Notes: generated by a model not told the origin, from the sequence alone. DNA of 14,199 bases from an uncultured Bacilli bacterium (GCA_947588865.1 CANPYQ010000026.1:1-14199); one strand, 5' to 3'; counted from the stretch's first letter, positions 5,923-13,564 are shown. Program-made: numbers and translations.

Positions 5923-7628
5923 CGATAATAATCCAATGGATTAGTAATACAAGAATATTGTGGACAAGTCCTTATTTCAAAATGTAAATGTGGTCCTGTT
6001 GCCCAACCAGATGAGCCAACATACCCTATTATATCTCCACGCGATACTGTACTTCCAACAGATATTCCACTAGCAAATGCAGACATATGTCCATAAAGAG
6101 AATAATAACCATTGTTATGATTTATTATAATATGTTTTCCATATGATGTATTTCCTAAATCTTTCATAGTTTCTATAACTCCATTATTTGCTGCATATAT
6201 AGGAGATCCGTACCCTGTTCCCGCTATATCAAGTCCACTATGGAAATTTCCTTCACCAAATACAGATAAACGATATCCATAATATGAAGAGAATGTATAT
6301 CCACTATCTGTAGGCCATCCCCACGATGTAGTACTACCTACATTTGGAATATATTTAGTTCCTATATTAATAATTTTTGGTATAGAACTTGTTATTGTTT
6401 CTTTATCGACCGGATCCACATAGGTAATTTCTCCATTAACACTTTTTACCCTTTGGGAAACTCTCTCTAACCCTTGCTCACCTTCTTGTGATACAATTAC
6501 ACTTCCTTGTGAGAGGGATTCATCATATTGTTCAACTGTTGAAAAGTCTGTTACTTTATCAACGACTTCATATGATTCGACAACTATTTGTATTTTTGGA
6601 TCTACTTTTGAAATATTAACTTCTGTTCCTGCAACTAATAAATTGTCTATTCCAGTGTATTGTTGATTAAATATTAAAAATTCTTGAACACTAATTTGAT
6701 TATCAAATGATATTGATTCTATTGAATCACCCGCTTTTACTTCAACTTTCTTTTCTTCAAAATTATCTCCATATAAAAGATATGCAGATAAATCTGTTGA
6801 ATTTGTATAAATAGTCTCTTCTACGGAAATATTTGTAGCCTTATATGTAATATCTTCTTGTACATATATATTTTCTATTATTGAGCCTGTAGAAGTTATT
6901 TCGGATTGTGTATTATTTTTATAAGATTCATATGCATCATCATCAACAAATATATTTATAACTTTTTCAATTGCATCTGAAAATGTTTGCTTATCTATTG
7001 TATAAATAGTTATATCTTTTTGATCTGTATTATTACTTTTTATTGTAAATTTATATCCTGCTATTGTACATGATTTTTTCTCAATTATTTTTTTGTATAT
7101 TTCAGGCACTGGCGTCGTTTTTTCATTATATGTAAATATTTTTTTTATTTCAATGCCATTCGGTGTATATATTTTTTCGACATTTATATATATATTATTT
7201 TTTAATATATAATCTCGCATTTCTTCTACTTGTTCACTACTATAATTATACAGTTTTTCATTTTTGTAAATTTTTAAATTTTCTACATCAAAATCTGTTA
7301 AATCATAATTTTTTTTGTTTACTAATATATAATTTATTTTTTCTATATCATTATAATCTTTTAATTCTTCATTTTTACTATATTTGTTAAAAGTATCTAT
7401 TGCGTCTACTTTTAAAGAATAATCTTTAACATTTTTTCTAATAACATCTGCTTGTTTGTTTATATAAATTTCTAACTCTTCTTTTGATTCTATTGTACCT
7501 ATTAATTCGCTGTCTAAATATACATTATAGTAAGTATATGGTTGTTTATTTGTTTGATAATCAAAGCCGACTAAAAATATTATTAGCGAAAGTAAAACTA
7601 CTAAAAAATATATTCCAAATTTTTTCAT
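5919..7628 (-). CDS. Membrane-anchored LysM-G5-M23 peptidoglycan endopeptidase
   Basis: The 569-residue protein has an N-terminal transmembrane anchor (4-21) followed by a large extracellular part. Residues 30-280 are an unrecognised Lys/Asn/Tyr-rich region. A LysM-like module follows (about 294-342, with VKAGDSIESIS and the closing LLVAGTEVNI). Next is a G5 domain (about 345-425), then a C-terminal M23 (LytM/lysostaphin-like) zinc peptidase (about 435-569). Its ligands H463 and D467 (HSGLD), H514 (LYGH) and H547-H549 (GPHLHFE) are all present, so it should be an active endopeptidase cutting peptidoglycan cross-bridges or stems. It lies 7 bp after dnaB, has AGGTGA before its ATG, and overlaps walJ by 4 bp. 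Anchoring suggests local wall remodelling rather than release. Confidence 0.9.
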   Translation of the reverse strand: MKKFGIYFLVVLLSLIIFLVGFDYQTNKQPYTYYNVYLDSELIGTIESKEELEIYINKQADVIRKNVKDYSLKVDAIDTFNKYSKNEELKDYNDIEKINYILVNKKNYDLTDFDVENLKIYKNEKLYNYSSEQVEEMRDYILKNNIYINVEKIYTPNGIEIKKIFTYNEKTTPVPEIYKKIIEKKSCTIAGYKFTIKSNNTDQKDITIYTIDKQTFSDAIEKVINIFVDDDAYESYKNNTQSEITSTGSIIENIYVQEDITYKATNISVEETIYTNSTDLSAYLLYGDNFEEKKVEVKAGDSIESISFDNQISVQEFLIFNQQYTGIDNLLVAGTEVNISKVDPKIQIVVESYEVVDKVTDFSTVEQYDESLSQGSVIVSQEGEQGLERVSQRVKSVNGEITYVDPVDKETITSSIPKIINIGTKYIPNVGSTTSWGWPTDSGYTFSSYYGYRLSVFGEGNFHSGLDIAGTGYGSPIYAANNGVIETMKDLGNTSYGKHIIINHNNGYYSLYGHMSAFASGISVGSTVSRGDIIGYVGSSGWATGPHLHFEIRTCPQYSCITNPLDYYR

Positions 7629-7635
7629 AACTCAC

Positions 7636-8964
7636 CTAAATTTCTTCTTTTACATTAGCTACATTTACGAATGTGCTTGTTCCTCTTTGAAATAATAAAG
7701 GAACATCCGCTAGTGGACCATTACGGTGTTTTCTTATTATAAACTCCATCAAACTATTTTGTTTTTCTCTTTCTTCATCCGTACAATGTAAGAATGCAAC
7801 TATATCTGCATCTTGCTCTATTGCGCCTGATTCTCTTAAATCACTAAGCATAGGCTTTTTATCAACACGCTGTTCAATTCCACGAGATAACTGTGATAAT
7901 GCAATTACAGGAACATTTAACTCCATAGCCATTGTTTTTAATGCTCTAGATATATCTGCAACCTCTTGTTGCCTACTTGCACCATTCTTGCTATTTCCTT
8001 GAATAAGTGTTAGATAATCTATAACAACTATATCGAGTCCGCTAGGACTAGTAGCTAATCGCCTACATTTGCTTCTAATTTCTCCAACAGTATTGCCTGC
8101 ATTATCGTCTATATATATTTTTGTATTAGACAATCTACTAATAGCTTCGTTTACTCTTCTCCAATCTGAATGCTCTAAATTACCTGTTTTTAATTTTGAA
8201 CCATCTATTTGCCCCACGCTCGATAACATACGTGTTGCAAGTTGTTCAGCTCCCATTTCCATAGTAAATAAAGCCACTGTCTTTTTGCTGTTTATAGCCA
8301 TATTTGTAACAATATTAAGAGCAATAGCTGTCTTACCCATACCTGGACGAGCTGCTATTATAATAAGCTCATGTGGATGAAAACCACTTGTTAATTTATC
8401 AAGTTCGTAAAATCCTGACGGTATTCCTGTTATTTCCCCCTTTTGAGCTGCAAGTTTTTCAAGATCTGCTTGTGTTTTATATAATACATCTTGAATTGGT
8501 TTAAATTCTGTACTTCTTAGACTTTTAGATACATCAAATATCTTTTTTTCTGCTTCTTCTATAACTTCATTTATATTATTTGAAGTATTATAACTATTTG
8601 TAATTATATTAGTTGCCTCATCTATAAGTCTTCTAAGTATTGCTTTATCTTCTACTATTTTTATATATTCATCTATATTAGATGCAGATGGAACACTTTC
8701 TATAATTTCAGTTAAATATTCTATATCTCCTATGGATTTAAGCCAATTTCTATTTTTTAATTCATCTGCAACCGTTGTAATATCAACTACACTACCTTTA
8801 GAATCTATACTTTTTATGCATTCAAAAATTTTAGAATGACTATCTAGATAAAATTCACTTCCACTTAAATGTTCAATTGCTTTTTGAAGCGCTTTTTTAT
8901 TTAAAAACATTGAACCTAATACCGATTGTTCTGCATTAATATTTTGAGGTATTTCTCTATTCAT
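7636..8964 (-). CDS. dnaB: Replicative DNA helicase
   Basis: DnaB is the hexameric 5'-3' helicase that unwinds DNA at the replication fork (called DnaC in B. subtilis). The 442-residue protein has the N-terminal helical domain (about 1-100, starting with the conserved QNINAEQSVLGSM), a linker, and a RecA-type ATPase domain. The Walker A motif is ARPGMGKT (205-212), Walker B is IVVIDYLTLI (312-321), the sensor segment is ALSQLSRG (355-362), and the C-terminal RKHRNGP (411-417) holds the arginine finger region. No intein or truncation is seen. It follows rplI by 7 bp, a conserved Firmicutes arrangement, and starts from GTAGGTGGAG just before the ATG. Confidence 0.97.
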   Translation of the reverse strand: MNREIPQNINAEQSVLGSMFLNKKALQKAIEHLSGSEFYLDSHSKIFECIKSIDSKGSVVDITTVADELKNRNWLKSIGDIEYLTEIIESVPSASNIDEYIKIVEDKAILRRLIDEATNIITNSYNTSNNINEVIEEAEKKIFDVSKSLRSTEFKPIQDVLYKTQADLEKLAAQKGEITGIPSGFYELDKLTSGFHPHELIIIAARPGMGKTAIALNIVTNMAINSKKTVALFTMEMGAEQLATRMLSSVGQIDGSKLKTGNLEHSDWRRVNEAISRLSNTKIYIDDNAGNTVGEIRSKCRRLATSPSGLDIVVIDYLTLIQGNSKNGASRQQEVADISRALKTMAMELNVPVIALSQLSRGIEQRVDKKPMLSDLRESGAIEQDADIVAFLHCTDEEREKQNSLMEFIIRKHRNGPLADVPLLFQRGTSTFVNVANVKEEI

Positions 8965-8971
8965 ACTCCAC

Positions 8972-9409
8972 CTACTTTTTTAATTCAACTTTTATAGTAG
9001 CAATTATATTTTTATATAACTCAATATCAACATTATGAAATCCTAATACTGAAAGAGGATTATTTAATTTTATTTGTTTTTTATCTATATCATAACCTTG
9101 ATGTTTTAATTCATCTGAAATTTGTTTAGAACTTATACTTCCAAACACTTTATCTTGATTTCCTGTTTTTACTGTGAAACTTATATTTATTTTTTCAAGC
9201 TTATCTTTTAGTCCTTCAGATTTTTTTACTGCTTTTTGTTCTTCTACATGCCTTTCTTCATTTTCTTTATTTAATTTATTTACACTATTTTGTGTTACAA
9301 GTACTGCATCTTTTTTATTTATTAAAAAATTCCCATATCCAGTTTTTACATCAAGAATATCTCCTGCCTTACCTTGCTTTTTTACATCTTTTAATAAAAT
9401 TATTTTCAT
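8972..9409 (-). CDS. rplI: 50S ribosomal protein L9
   Basis: The 145-residue protein has the compact N-terminal rRNA-binding domain (MKIILLKDVKKQGKAGD, then VKTGYGNFLI to residue 30). A long charged connecting helix (about 42-74) and the C-terminal domain with VFGSIS and the closing IIATIKVELKK follow. L9 binds 23S rRNA near L1 and helps keep the reading frame. Normal length for the family. It is the first gene of the operon running through dnaB to rlmH, with a -10 box about 20 bp before its GGAGGT ribosome binding site. The order phosphodiesterase-rplI-dnaB matches gdpP-rplI-dnaC of Bacilli. Confidence 0.97.
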   Translation of the reverse strand: MKIILLKDVKKQGKAGDILDVKTGYGNFLINKKDAVLVTQNSVNKLNKENEERHVEEQKAVKKSEGLKDKLEKINISFTVKTGNQDKVFGSISSKQISDELKHQGYDIDKKQIKLNNPLSVLGFHNVDIELYKNIIATIKVELKK

Positions 9410-9435
9410 AAAATAACCTCCGTAAATCTAATAAT

Positions 9436-9464
9436 ATTATACTATAAAAAGAAAAAGAAAAAAA
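9436..9464 (-). promoter_or_regulatory. Probable promoter of the rplI-dnaB-...-rlmH operon
   Basis: Minus strand: perfect -10 TATAAT (9441-9436). The best-spaced -35 (17 bp) is only a T-run (9464-9459) inside the T/C-rich tail of the preceding hairpin, so the -35 is poor. A start near 9429 would leave a leader of about 20 nt before the rplI ATG. Confidence 0.5.
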
Positions 9465-9484
9465 GACTTTATTTGTGATGTCTT
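9458..9484 (-). terminator. Weak intrinsic terminator after the DHH phosphodiesterase gene
   Basis: Minus strand: stem AAGAC (9484-9480), 12-nt loop, stem GTCTT (9467-9463), then an unbroken run of seven T (9464-9458) and further T-rich sequence. The stem is only 5 bp with a large loop, so termination may be partial; the T-tract is convincing. Confidence 0.5.
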
Positions 9485-9486
9485 AA

Positions 9487-10458
9487 TTATTCTTTATTTG
9501 AATTTATTAAATCAATTATTTCTTTTTTTACTTCTTTTATAGTCTTGTGTTTAAGTTGAGCGGCAGCATTAGAAGTATGTCCGCCTCCACCCATTTTTTT
9601 CATTATTTCACTTACATCAATATTTCCTATAGATCTAGCACTAACTCCAATAGTATCACTATCTATCTTGCCTAGAGTAAAAGATGCCTCAATACCTTCA
9701 AAATTCAAAAGTTCTTCTGCTGTTTCAGCAAGCTCTAAAGAATTACTAATCTTATTTATTATGCACATAGCTATATTACTATTTATATTAAAACTATTTC
9801 TAATAAAATTAGCTCTTTTTATATATTGTTCTTTTGTTTCTTTTAATAATTCTTGTTTTAATATAGGATCTGCTCCCATCTTCATTAGTATAGATGCTGC
9901 TTCATATGTCTTACTAGTTGTTTTTAAGTTAAAACTATTAGTATCTATTTCAATACCCCCAAGTAAAATTGTAGCTATAACATTATCTAGTTTTAAATTT
10001 AAATATTCAGCATAATATGTAATTATTTCCGATACACTAGAGAGATTAGAATCTATATACATGAATCTTGTATCTTTTATGTATTTTTTATTTTTTATAT
10101 GATGATCTATCACTATAGTATCAAATATGTCAGGTAATTTTGCATATTCTAATCTCTCACTTAAATGGGCATCAACTATGATTAGTAATGTTTTACCTTG
10201 TACTTTTTTATATGTATTTCTGTTTACACATATTATATCTTTATCCATTTTTTCAAAAGCTTGATTAATATTTTTATTATATTTTTCTAAATGATTGATA
10301 TTTAAAAACAAATAAGCATTCTTTCCAAAATGTTCTATTATCTCGCATAAACCTAAACCAGCTCCAAGACAATCTAAATCAGGATCTTTATGGCCCATTA
10401 CTATAAATGAATCATATTCATTTATAATTTCATTTATTTTCTTAAATAAATCTATCAT
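9487..10458 (-). CDS. Stand-alone DHH/DHHA1 phosphodiesterase, GdpP-like (probable c-di-AMP hydrolase)
   Basis: The 323-residue protein aligns by motif with the catalytic C-terminal half of GdpP (YybT), which hydrolyses c-di-AMP to pApA. It lacks GdpP's membrane helices, PAS and degenerate GGDEF domains. Visible motifs are MGHKDPDLDCLGAG (21-34; H23, D25, D29), VDAH (95-98), DHH (118-120), GIEIDTNSF (168-176; D172) and the DHHA1 motif MGGGGHTSNAAAQ (289-301). All metal ligands are present, so it should be active. It starts from AAGGAG before the ATG, 11 bp after whiA, leaving no room for a missing N-terminus. Its place just before rplI-dnaB is that of gdpP in Bacilli. Alternatives are Pde2/NrnA-type enzymes acting on pApA, PAP or nanoRNA, but the motif spacing resembles GdpP most. 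Confidence 0.85.
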   Translation of the reverse strand: MIDLFKKINEIINEYDSFIVMGHKDPDLDCLGAGLGLCEIIEHFGKNAYLFLNINHLEKYNKNINQAFEKMDKDIICVNRNTYKKVQGKTLLIIVDAHLSERLEYAKLPDIFDTIVIDHHIKNKKYIKDTRFMYIDSNLSSVSEIITYYAEYLNLKLDNVIATILLGGIEIDTNSFNLKTTSKTYEAASILMKMGADPILKQELLKETKEQYIKRANFIRNSFNINSNIAMCIINKISNSLELAETAEELLNFEGIEASFTLGKIDSDTIGVSARSIGNIDVSEIMKKMGGGGHTSNAAAQLKHKTIKEVKKEIIDLINSNKE

Positions 10459-10469
10459 ATATTTGCTCC

Positions 10470-11381
10470 TTAATTATTTTTTATTTTTTCTGCTAATTCC
10501 TTTATTTTATTTAATCTATGATGTAATCCTGATTTTGTTATATTGTTGTTTGTTTCTTTAGAAATTATCCTACTTAATTCAGACAAAGATACTTCAGGAT
10601 ATTTTAGTCTATAATCACAAACCATTTGTAATTTTTCATCTAATAAATCATAAACATCATTATCTTTAATGAATTGTATATTTTCAACTTGATTTTTAGC
10701 TGTTTCTATTATTTTATCTACATTTGCCTGTTCACAATTATTTAATCTGTTTATCATGTTTTTATGATCTCTATATATTCTTATATCTTCAAAATATAGT
10801 AAAGCTTGTATAGCATTTATCATTCTTAAAAAATCACCTATTTTTTCAGCTTCTTTTATATATATCATATATTTTGATTCTCTTTTTATATATTTGCTAT
10901 TTAAATCATATAAATTAAGCATATTTGTTATAAAAACGGCATAATCAAGATCATCTACAATAAATTCTAAATGATATCTAGATTTTTTAGGATCATTAAT
11001 ACTTCCGCATGCAAGAAAAACACCTCTTAAATATATCCTAGTAAGTATATCATCATCTACTATATAATTATTCGGTATATTTTTATCTAAGCTTAAGTCT
11101 TGCTTAATAAGCTCTATTTTTTCTTTTATTTCTAGAATATATATATATCTTTTATTATAATTGTATCCACGCCTTACTGTTATTTTAGGCACTATTGAGT
11201 ATAAATCTTTTAATAAACTAAATATGTAACGCGCAACACTTGAATTTTCTGTCATTATTTTAATAGAACTATCTTCTATAGTAGAAGTGTTTTTAATAAG
11301 TGCAGATAATAAACTAAAAGACTCTACTTTTTCTATTTTTAATTTGCTCAATTCAGTTTTTACTGTACTTGTGAATGACAT
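10470..11381 (-). CDS. whiA: DNA-binding protein WhiA
   Basis: WhiA has an N-terminal degenerate LAGLIDADG homing-endonuclease-like region and a C-terminal helix-turn-helix. In actinomycetes it is a sporulation transcription factor; in Firmicutes it is nucleoid-associated and affects cell division and chromosome segregation. The 303-residue protein shows MSFTSTVKTEL at the start, RGVFLACGSINDPKKSRYHLE (119-139, the typical WhiA segment) and the HTH around 260-295 (SLSELSRII, then SGLHHRLNKI). It follows yvcK by 8 bp with GTAGGTGAT three to four nt before the ATG. This matches the yvcK-whiA pair found across Firmicutes and actinobacteria, where rapZ usually precedes; rapZ is absent here. Confidence 0.95.
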   Translation of the reverse strand: MSFTSTVKTELSKLKIEKVESFSLLSALIKNTSTIEDSSIKIMTENSSVARYIFSLLKDLYSIVPKITVRRGYNYNKRYIYILEIKEKIELIKQDLSLDKNIPNNYIVDDDILTRIYLRGVFLACGSINDPKKSRYHLEFIVDDLDYAVFITNMLNLYDLNSKYIKRESKYMIYIKEAEKIGDFLRMINAIQALLYFEDIRIYRDHKNMINRLNNCEQANVDKIIETAKNQVENIQFIKDNDVYDLLDEKLQMVCDYRLKYPEVSLSELSRIISKETNNNITKSGLHHRLNKIKELAEKIKNN

Positions 11382-11389
11382 AAAATCAC

Positions 11390-12343
11390 CTACTTATTCA
11401 TTAAATAATAAAAGATATGAAAGCCTAATTTAATATTATCATGTCTTAGTAAATTATTTTTAGTAATGTATGTAAAATCATCACTTATTACATCTATTCC
11501 ATATTTGTTAAAATTTTCTTTATCATACTTTACTGGATCTTTTTGCTCTTCTGTTTCATAAAATTTTGCCATTTCTTCATTTATTTTTCCTGTATTAGCT
11601 AAAACAACATCCACTTTTCTTTTGCCTAAATATTCATTTAATTTTTTAACATGATCTGTTACTTTAAAATTATCTGTTTCGCCAGGTTGAGTCATCATAT
11701 TACAAGCATACATAATTTTAGCCTTACTTTTTTCTATTTCTTTAACTATTTCATCTATTAATAAATTAGGAATAATGCTTGTGAATAAACTGCCCATGCT
11801 AAACAAAATTAAATCACTTTCTTTTATTGCTTCGATAGCTTCTTTAGTTGGGATTGCTTTTTCTTTATAATATACTTTTTTTATTTTGCCGCTTTTTAAA
11901 GTAATATTATGCTCTCCTTCTATAGTCGTCCCATCTTCCATTTCTGCCATTAAAGTTACATTGTCTTCAGTTAGTGGCACAACTTTTCCTTTTAAATTCA
12001 TAACTTTGCTAAGGGCCTCTATTCCATCAGATAAATTACCGCTTATTTCACTTGCAGCTGTTAAGAGTAAATTGCCTACAGTATGTCCGTCCAAATCACT
12101 TGTAGTATTAAATCTATAATTAAATAAATCCATAACTAATGGTTCAGTTTCTGATAATGATACTAAAACTCTTCTTATATCTCCTACTGCTGGAATGTTA
12201 AATTCTTCTCTTAATATTCCAGTACTTTTACCGTCATCACAAACTGTTACTATCGCAGTTATATCAAGAGGAAATTGTTTTAATCCACTAAGCAAATTAG
12301 ACATGCCTGTTCCTCCTCCTAAAACAACGACTTTCTTTCTCAT
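11390..12343 (-). CDS. yvcK: YvcK / gluconeogenesis factor (CofD-like, UPF0052)
   Basis: YvcK binds UDP-sugars such as UDP-GlcNAc and is needed for normal morphology and peptidoglycan synthesis on gluconeogenic carbon sources; it belongs to the CofD-like 2-phospho-L-lactate transferase fold. The 317-residue protein begins MRKKVVVLGGGTGMSNLL, with GGGTG at 9-13, CDDGKSTG at 35-42 and DGHTVGNLL at 85-93, all characteristic. The ATG at 12343 is preceded only by a weak GTGAT; a stronger AAAGGAG lies 32 nt upstream behind an 18-bp palindrome, and an in-frame TAG prevents extension. It heads the yvcK-whiA-phosphodiesterase unit, driven by the promoter near 12600. Confidence 0.95.
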   Translation of the reverse strand: MRKKVVVLGGGTGMSNLLSGLKQFPLDITAIVTVCDDGKSTGILREEFNIPAVGDIRRVLVSLSETEPLVMDLFNYRFNTTSDLDGHTVGNLLLTAASEISGNLSDGIEALSKVMNLKGKVVPLTEDNVTLMAEMEDGTTIEGEHNITLKSGKIKKVYYKEKAIPTKEAIEAIKESDLILFSMGSLFTSIIPNLLIDEIVKEIEKSKAKIMYACNMMTQPGETDNFKVTDHVKKLNEYLGKRKVDVVLANTGKINEEMAKFYETEEQKDPVKYDKENFNKYGIDVISDDFTYITKNNLLRHDNIKLGFHIFYYLMNK

Positions 12344-12577
12344 AAAATCACGTATAATCTAATATATATTAGATACTCCTTTCTTCATATTTTTATAACC
12401 AATTTGAATTATAATATTTAAGCTCCCTTAAGTTGCTTTTATTTTATGTTTTATTAATTTTTACACTATAAAACAAATATAAAATAATTTTATTTATTAA
12501 TATCTACTCATACTTTATTATTTAAATTATTGGTATTTCAATGCATTTTTCTATTTGATATCTTTTAATATTAATCA
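12344..12577 (-). other. Long untranslated leader of yvcK
   Basis: This 234-nt stretch lies between the predicted start point (about 12578) and the yvcK ATG. I see no conserved riboswitch motif. It contains a small hairpin TTAAG/CTTAA around GGAG (12431-12418), an isolated exact TATAAT (12413-12408) with no matching -35, and the SD/palindrome element at 12357-12382. A 9-codon in-frame reading (12388-12359) exists but has no ribosome binding site. Confidence 0.45.
12357..12382 (-). promoter_or_regulatory. Displaced Shine-Dalgarno and 18-bp palindrome before yvcK
   Basis: AAAGGAG (12382-12376), a strong SD, is followed at once by the perfect palindrome ATCTAATATATATTAGAT (12374-12357) and no start codon. 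The yvcK ATG comes 32 nt after the SD; with the palindrome folded out the gap shrinks to 14 nt. It could be a structure-dependent ribosome site or a protein-binding site. The elements are seen; the mechanism is inference. Confidence 0.45.
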
Positions 12578-12613
12578 TAGACTAATTTTACTAAACATTT
12601 TAGTCTATGTCAA
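12576..12613 (-). promoter_or_regulatory. SigA promoter with nested operator-like palindromes, driving yvcK
   Basis: Minus strand: perfect -35 TTGACA (12613-12608), 17-bp spacer, -10 TAAAAT (12590-12585, one mismatch). A perfect inverted repeat CATAGACTAA-N14-TTAGTCTATG (12609-12600 and 12585-12576) begins in the -35 and ends just past the -10. A second palindrome ACTAAA-ATG-TTTAGT (12604-12590) fills the spacer. This layout is what a dimeric repressor site on a promoter looks like. The repeat lacks a T-run and so is a poor terminator for ksgA, though that role is not excluded. Confidence 0.75.
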
Positions 12614-12656
12614 CGAATAAGTCAAAAAAGCATTTAGATTTTAATAGTATTTTGTA

Positions 12657-13484
12657 TTATAAATTATTTGCTATATCAACAAATATATCAATAGATAATT
12701 GTTCAGCTCTTGCATTTAAATCAAAATTATACTTTTTTAAAATTTCTTCAATTTTAGTTAAATTATAACCTTTTAAATTATTTCTCAAATTTTTTCTTTT
12801 CTGTGTAAAAGAATCTTTCACTAAATTTAAAAATAAATTACTATCTTTTAATTTATAAATATTATTCTTTTTTGCAAATTCTACTACAATGCTATCGACA
12901 TTAGGTTTTGGAATAAATACATTTTTAGATATATCTAATATTTTTTTAACATCAAAATAACAATTTAGATAAACTGATAGAGAATTATATTCTTTAGTAT
13001 TTGGTTTGGCTTTAAATCTATTTCCTACCTCTTTTTGAACCATTACTACTATTTTATCTACTGGTATATCTTCTTCTATAAATTTTACTATTATAGGAGT
13101 TGTTATATAATATGGTAAATTAGCAACAACAAAAAGTTTTTTATAATCATATTTTTTTATATCATTTAATACATTTACTTTTAAAAAATCCTTAAATATT
13201 ATTTCTACATTATTTAAATCTGATAAATTTTCCTTTAACATTTCTTTTAATGTAGTATCTATTTCATAACAAATAACATTTTTAGCTACTAATGCTAATT
13301 TATAAGTCAAAGATCCTGCTCCAGGTCCAATTTCAATAACTAATGTATCTTTATCAATATTTGAACCATATACTATATTATTTATTGTATTTTCATCCAT
13401 TATAAAGTTTTGACCATACATTTTTTTTAAATTAAATTTATATTTTTCCATGTTTTGCTTAAATTTTGTTATTGAATACTCCAT
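12657..13484 (-). CDS. rsmA: 16S rRNA (adenine1518-N6/adenine1519-N6)-dimethyltransferase
   Basis: RsmA (KsgA) dimethylates two adjacent adenines in the loop of helix 45 of 16S rRNA using SAM, a late check in small-subunit assembly. The 275-residue protein is near normal length. Motifs: GQNF (24-27), the SAM-binding EIGPGAGSLT (51-60), acidic E74 of motif II (YEID), and the catalytic NLPYY (122-126). A basic C-terminal domain follows, with QKRKNLRNNL. GGAGG lies five nt before the ATG. It follows the YabE-like gene as in Bacillus (yabE-rnmV-ksgA), but rnmV is missing between them. No clear terminator follows; the next promoter begins about 44 bp beyond its stop. Confidence 0.97.
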   Translation of the reverse strand: MEYSITKFKQNMEKYKFNLKKMYGQNFIMDENTINNIVYGSNIDKDTLVIEIGPGAGSLTYKLALVAKNVICYEIDTTLKEMLKENLSDLNNVEIIFKDFLKVNVLNDIKKYDYKKLFVVANLPYYITTPIIVKFIEEDIPVDKIVVMVQKEVGNRFKAKPNTKEYNSLSVYLNCYFDVKKILDISKNVFIPKPNVDSIVVEFAKKNNIYKLKDSNLFLNLVKDSFTQKRKNLRNNLKGYNLTKIEEILKKYNFDLNARAEQLSIDIFVDIANNL

Positions 13485-13535
13485 AAGGCCTCCATTAAAT
13501 TATTTACAAATTTTTATATAATAATTATGTATAAT

Positions 13536-13564
13536 ATAATATCATATTTTTTATTAAATATAAA
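13536..13564 (-). promoter_or_regulatory. Candidate ksgA promoter
   Basis: Minus strand: TTTATA (13564-13559), 17-bp spacer, TATTAT (13541-13536) preceded by TGA, giving an extended -10. Both boxes match imperfectly and the DNA is nearly pure A/T here, so chance is a real possibility. Confidence 0.3.

Noticed and set aside
5919..7628. M23 protein as a SpoIIQ-type sporulation protein
   Set aside because: All zinc ligands are present and it carries LysM-like and G5 modules in a housekeeping operon; SpoIIQ is smaller and has no such modules.
12359..12388. Nine-codon in-frame mini-ORF before yvcK
   Set aside because: It has no ribosome binding site, and its own sequence contains the AAAGGAG element. 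No reason was seen to treat it as a leader peptide.
12576..12609. Inverted repeat as a ksgA terminator
   Set aside because: No T-run follows on either strand, and the repeat coincides exactly with a well-spaced promoter; an operator is the better reading.
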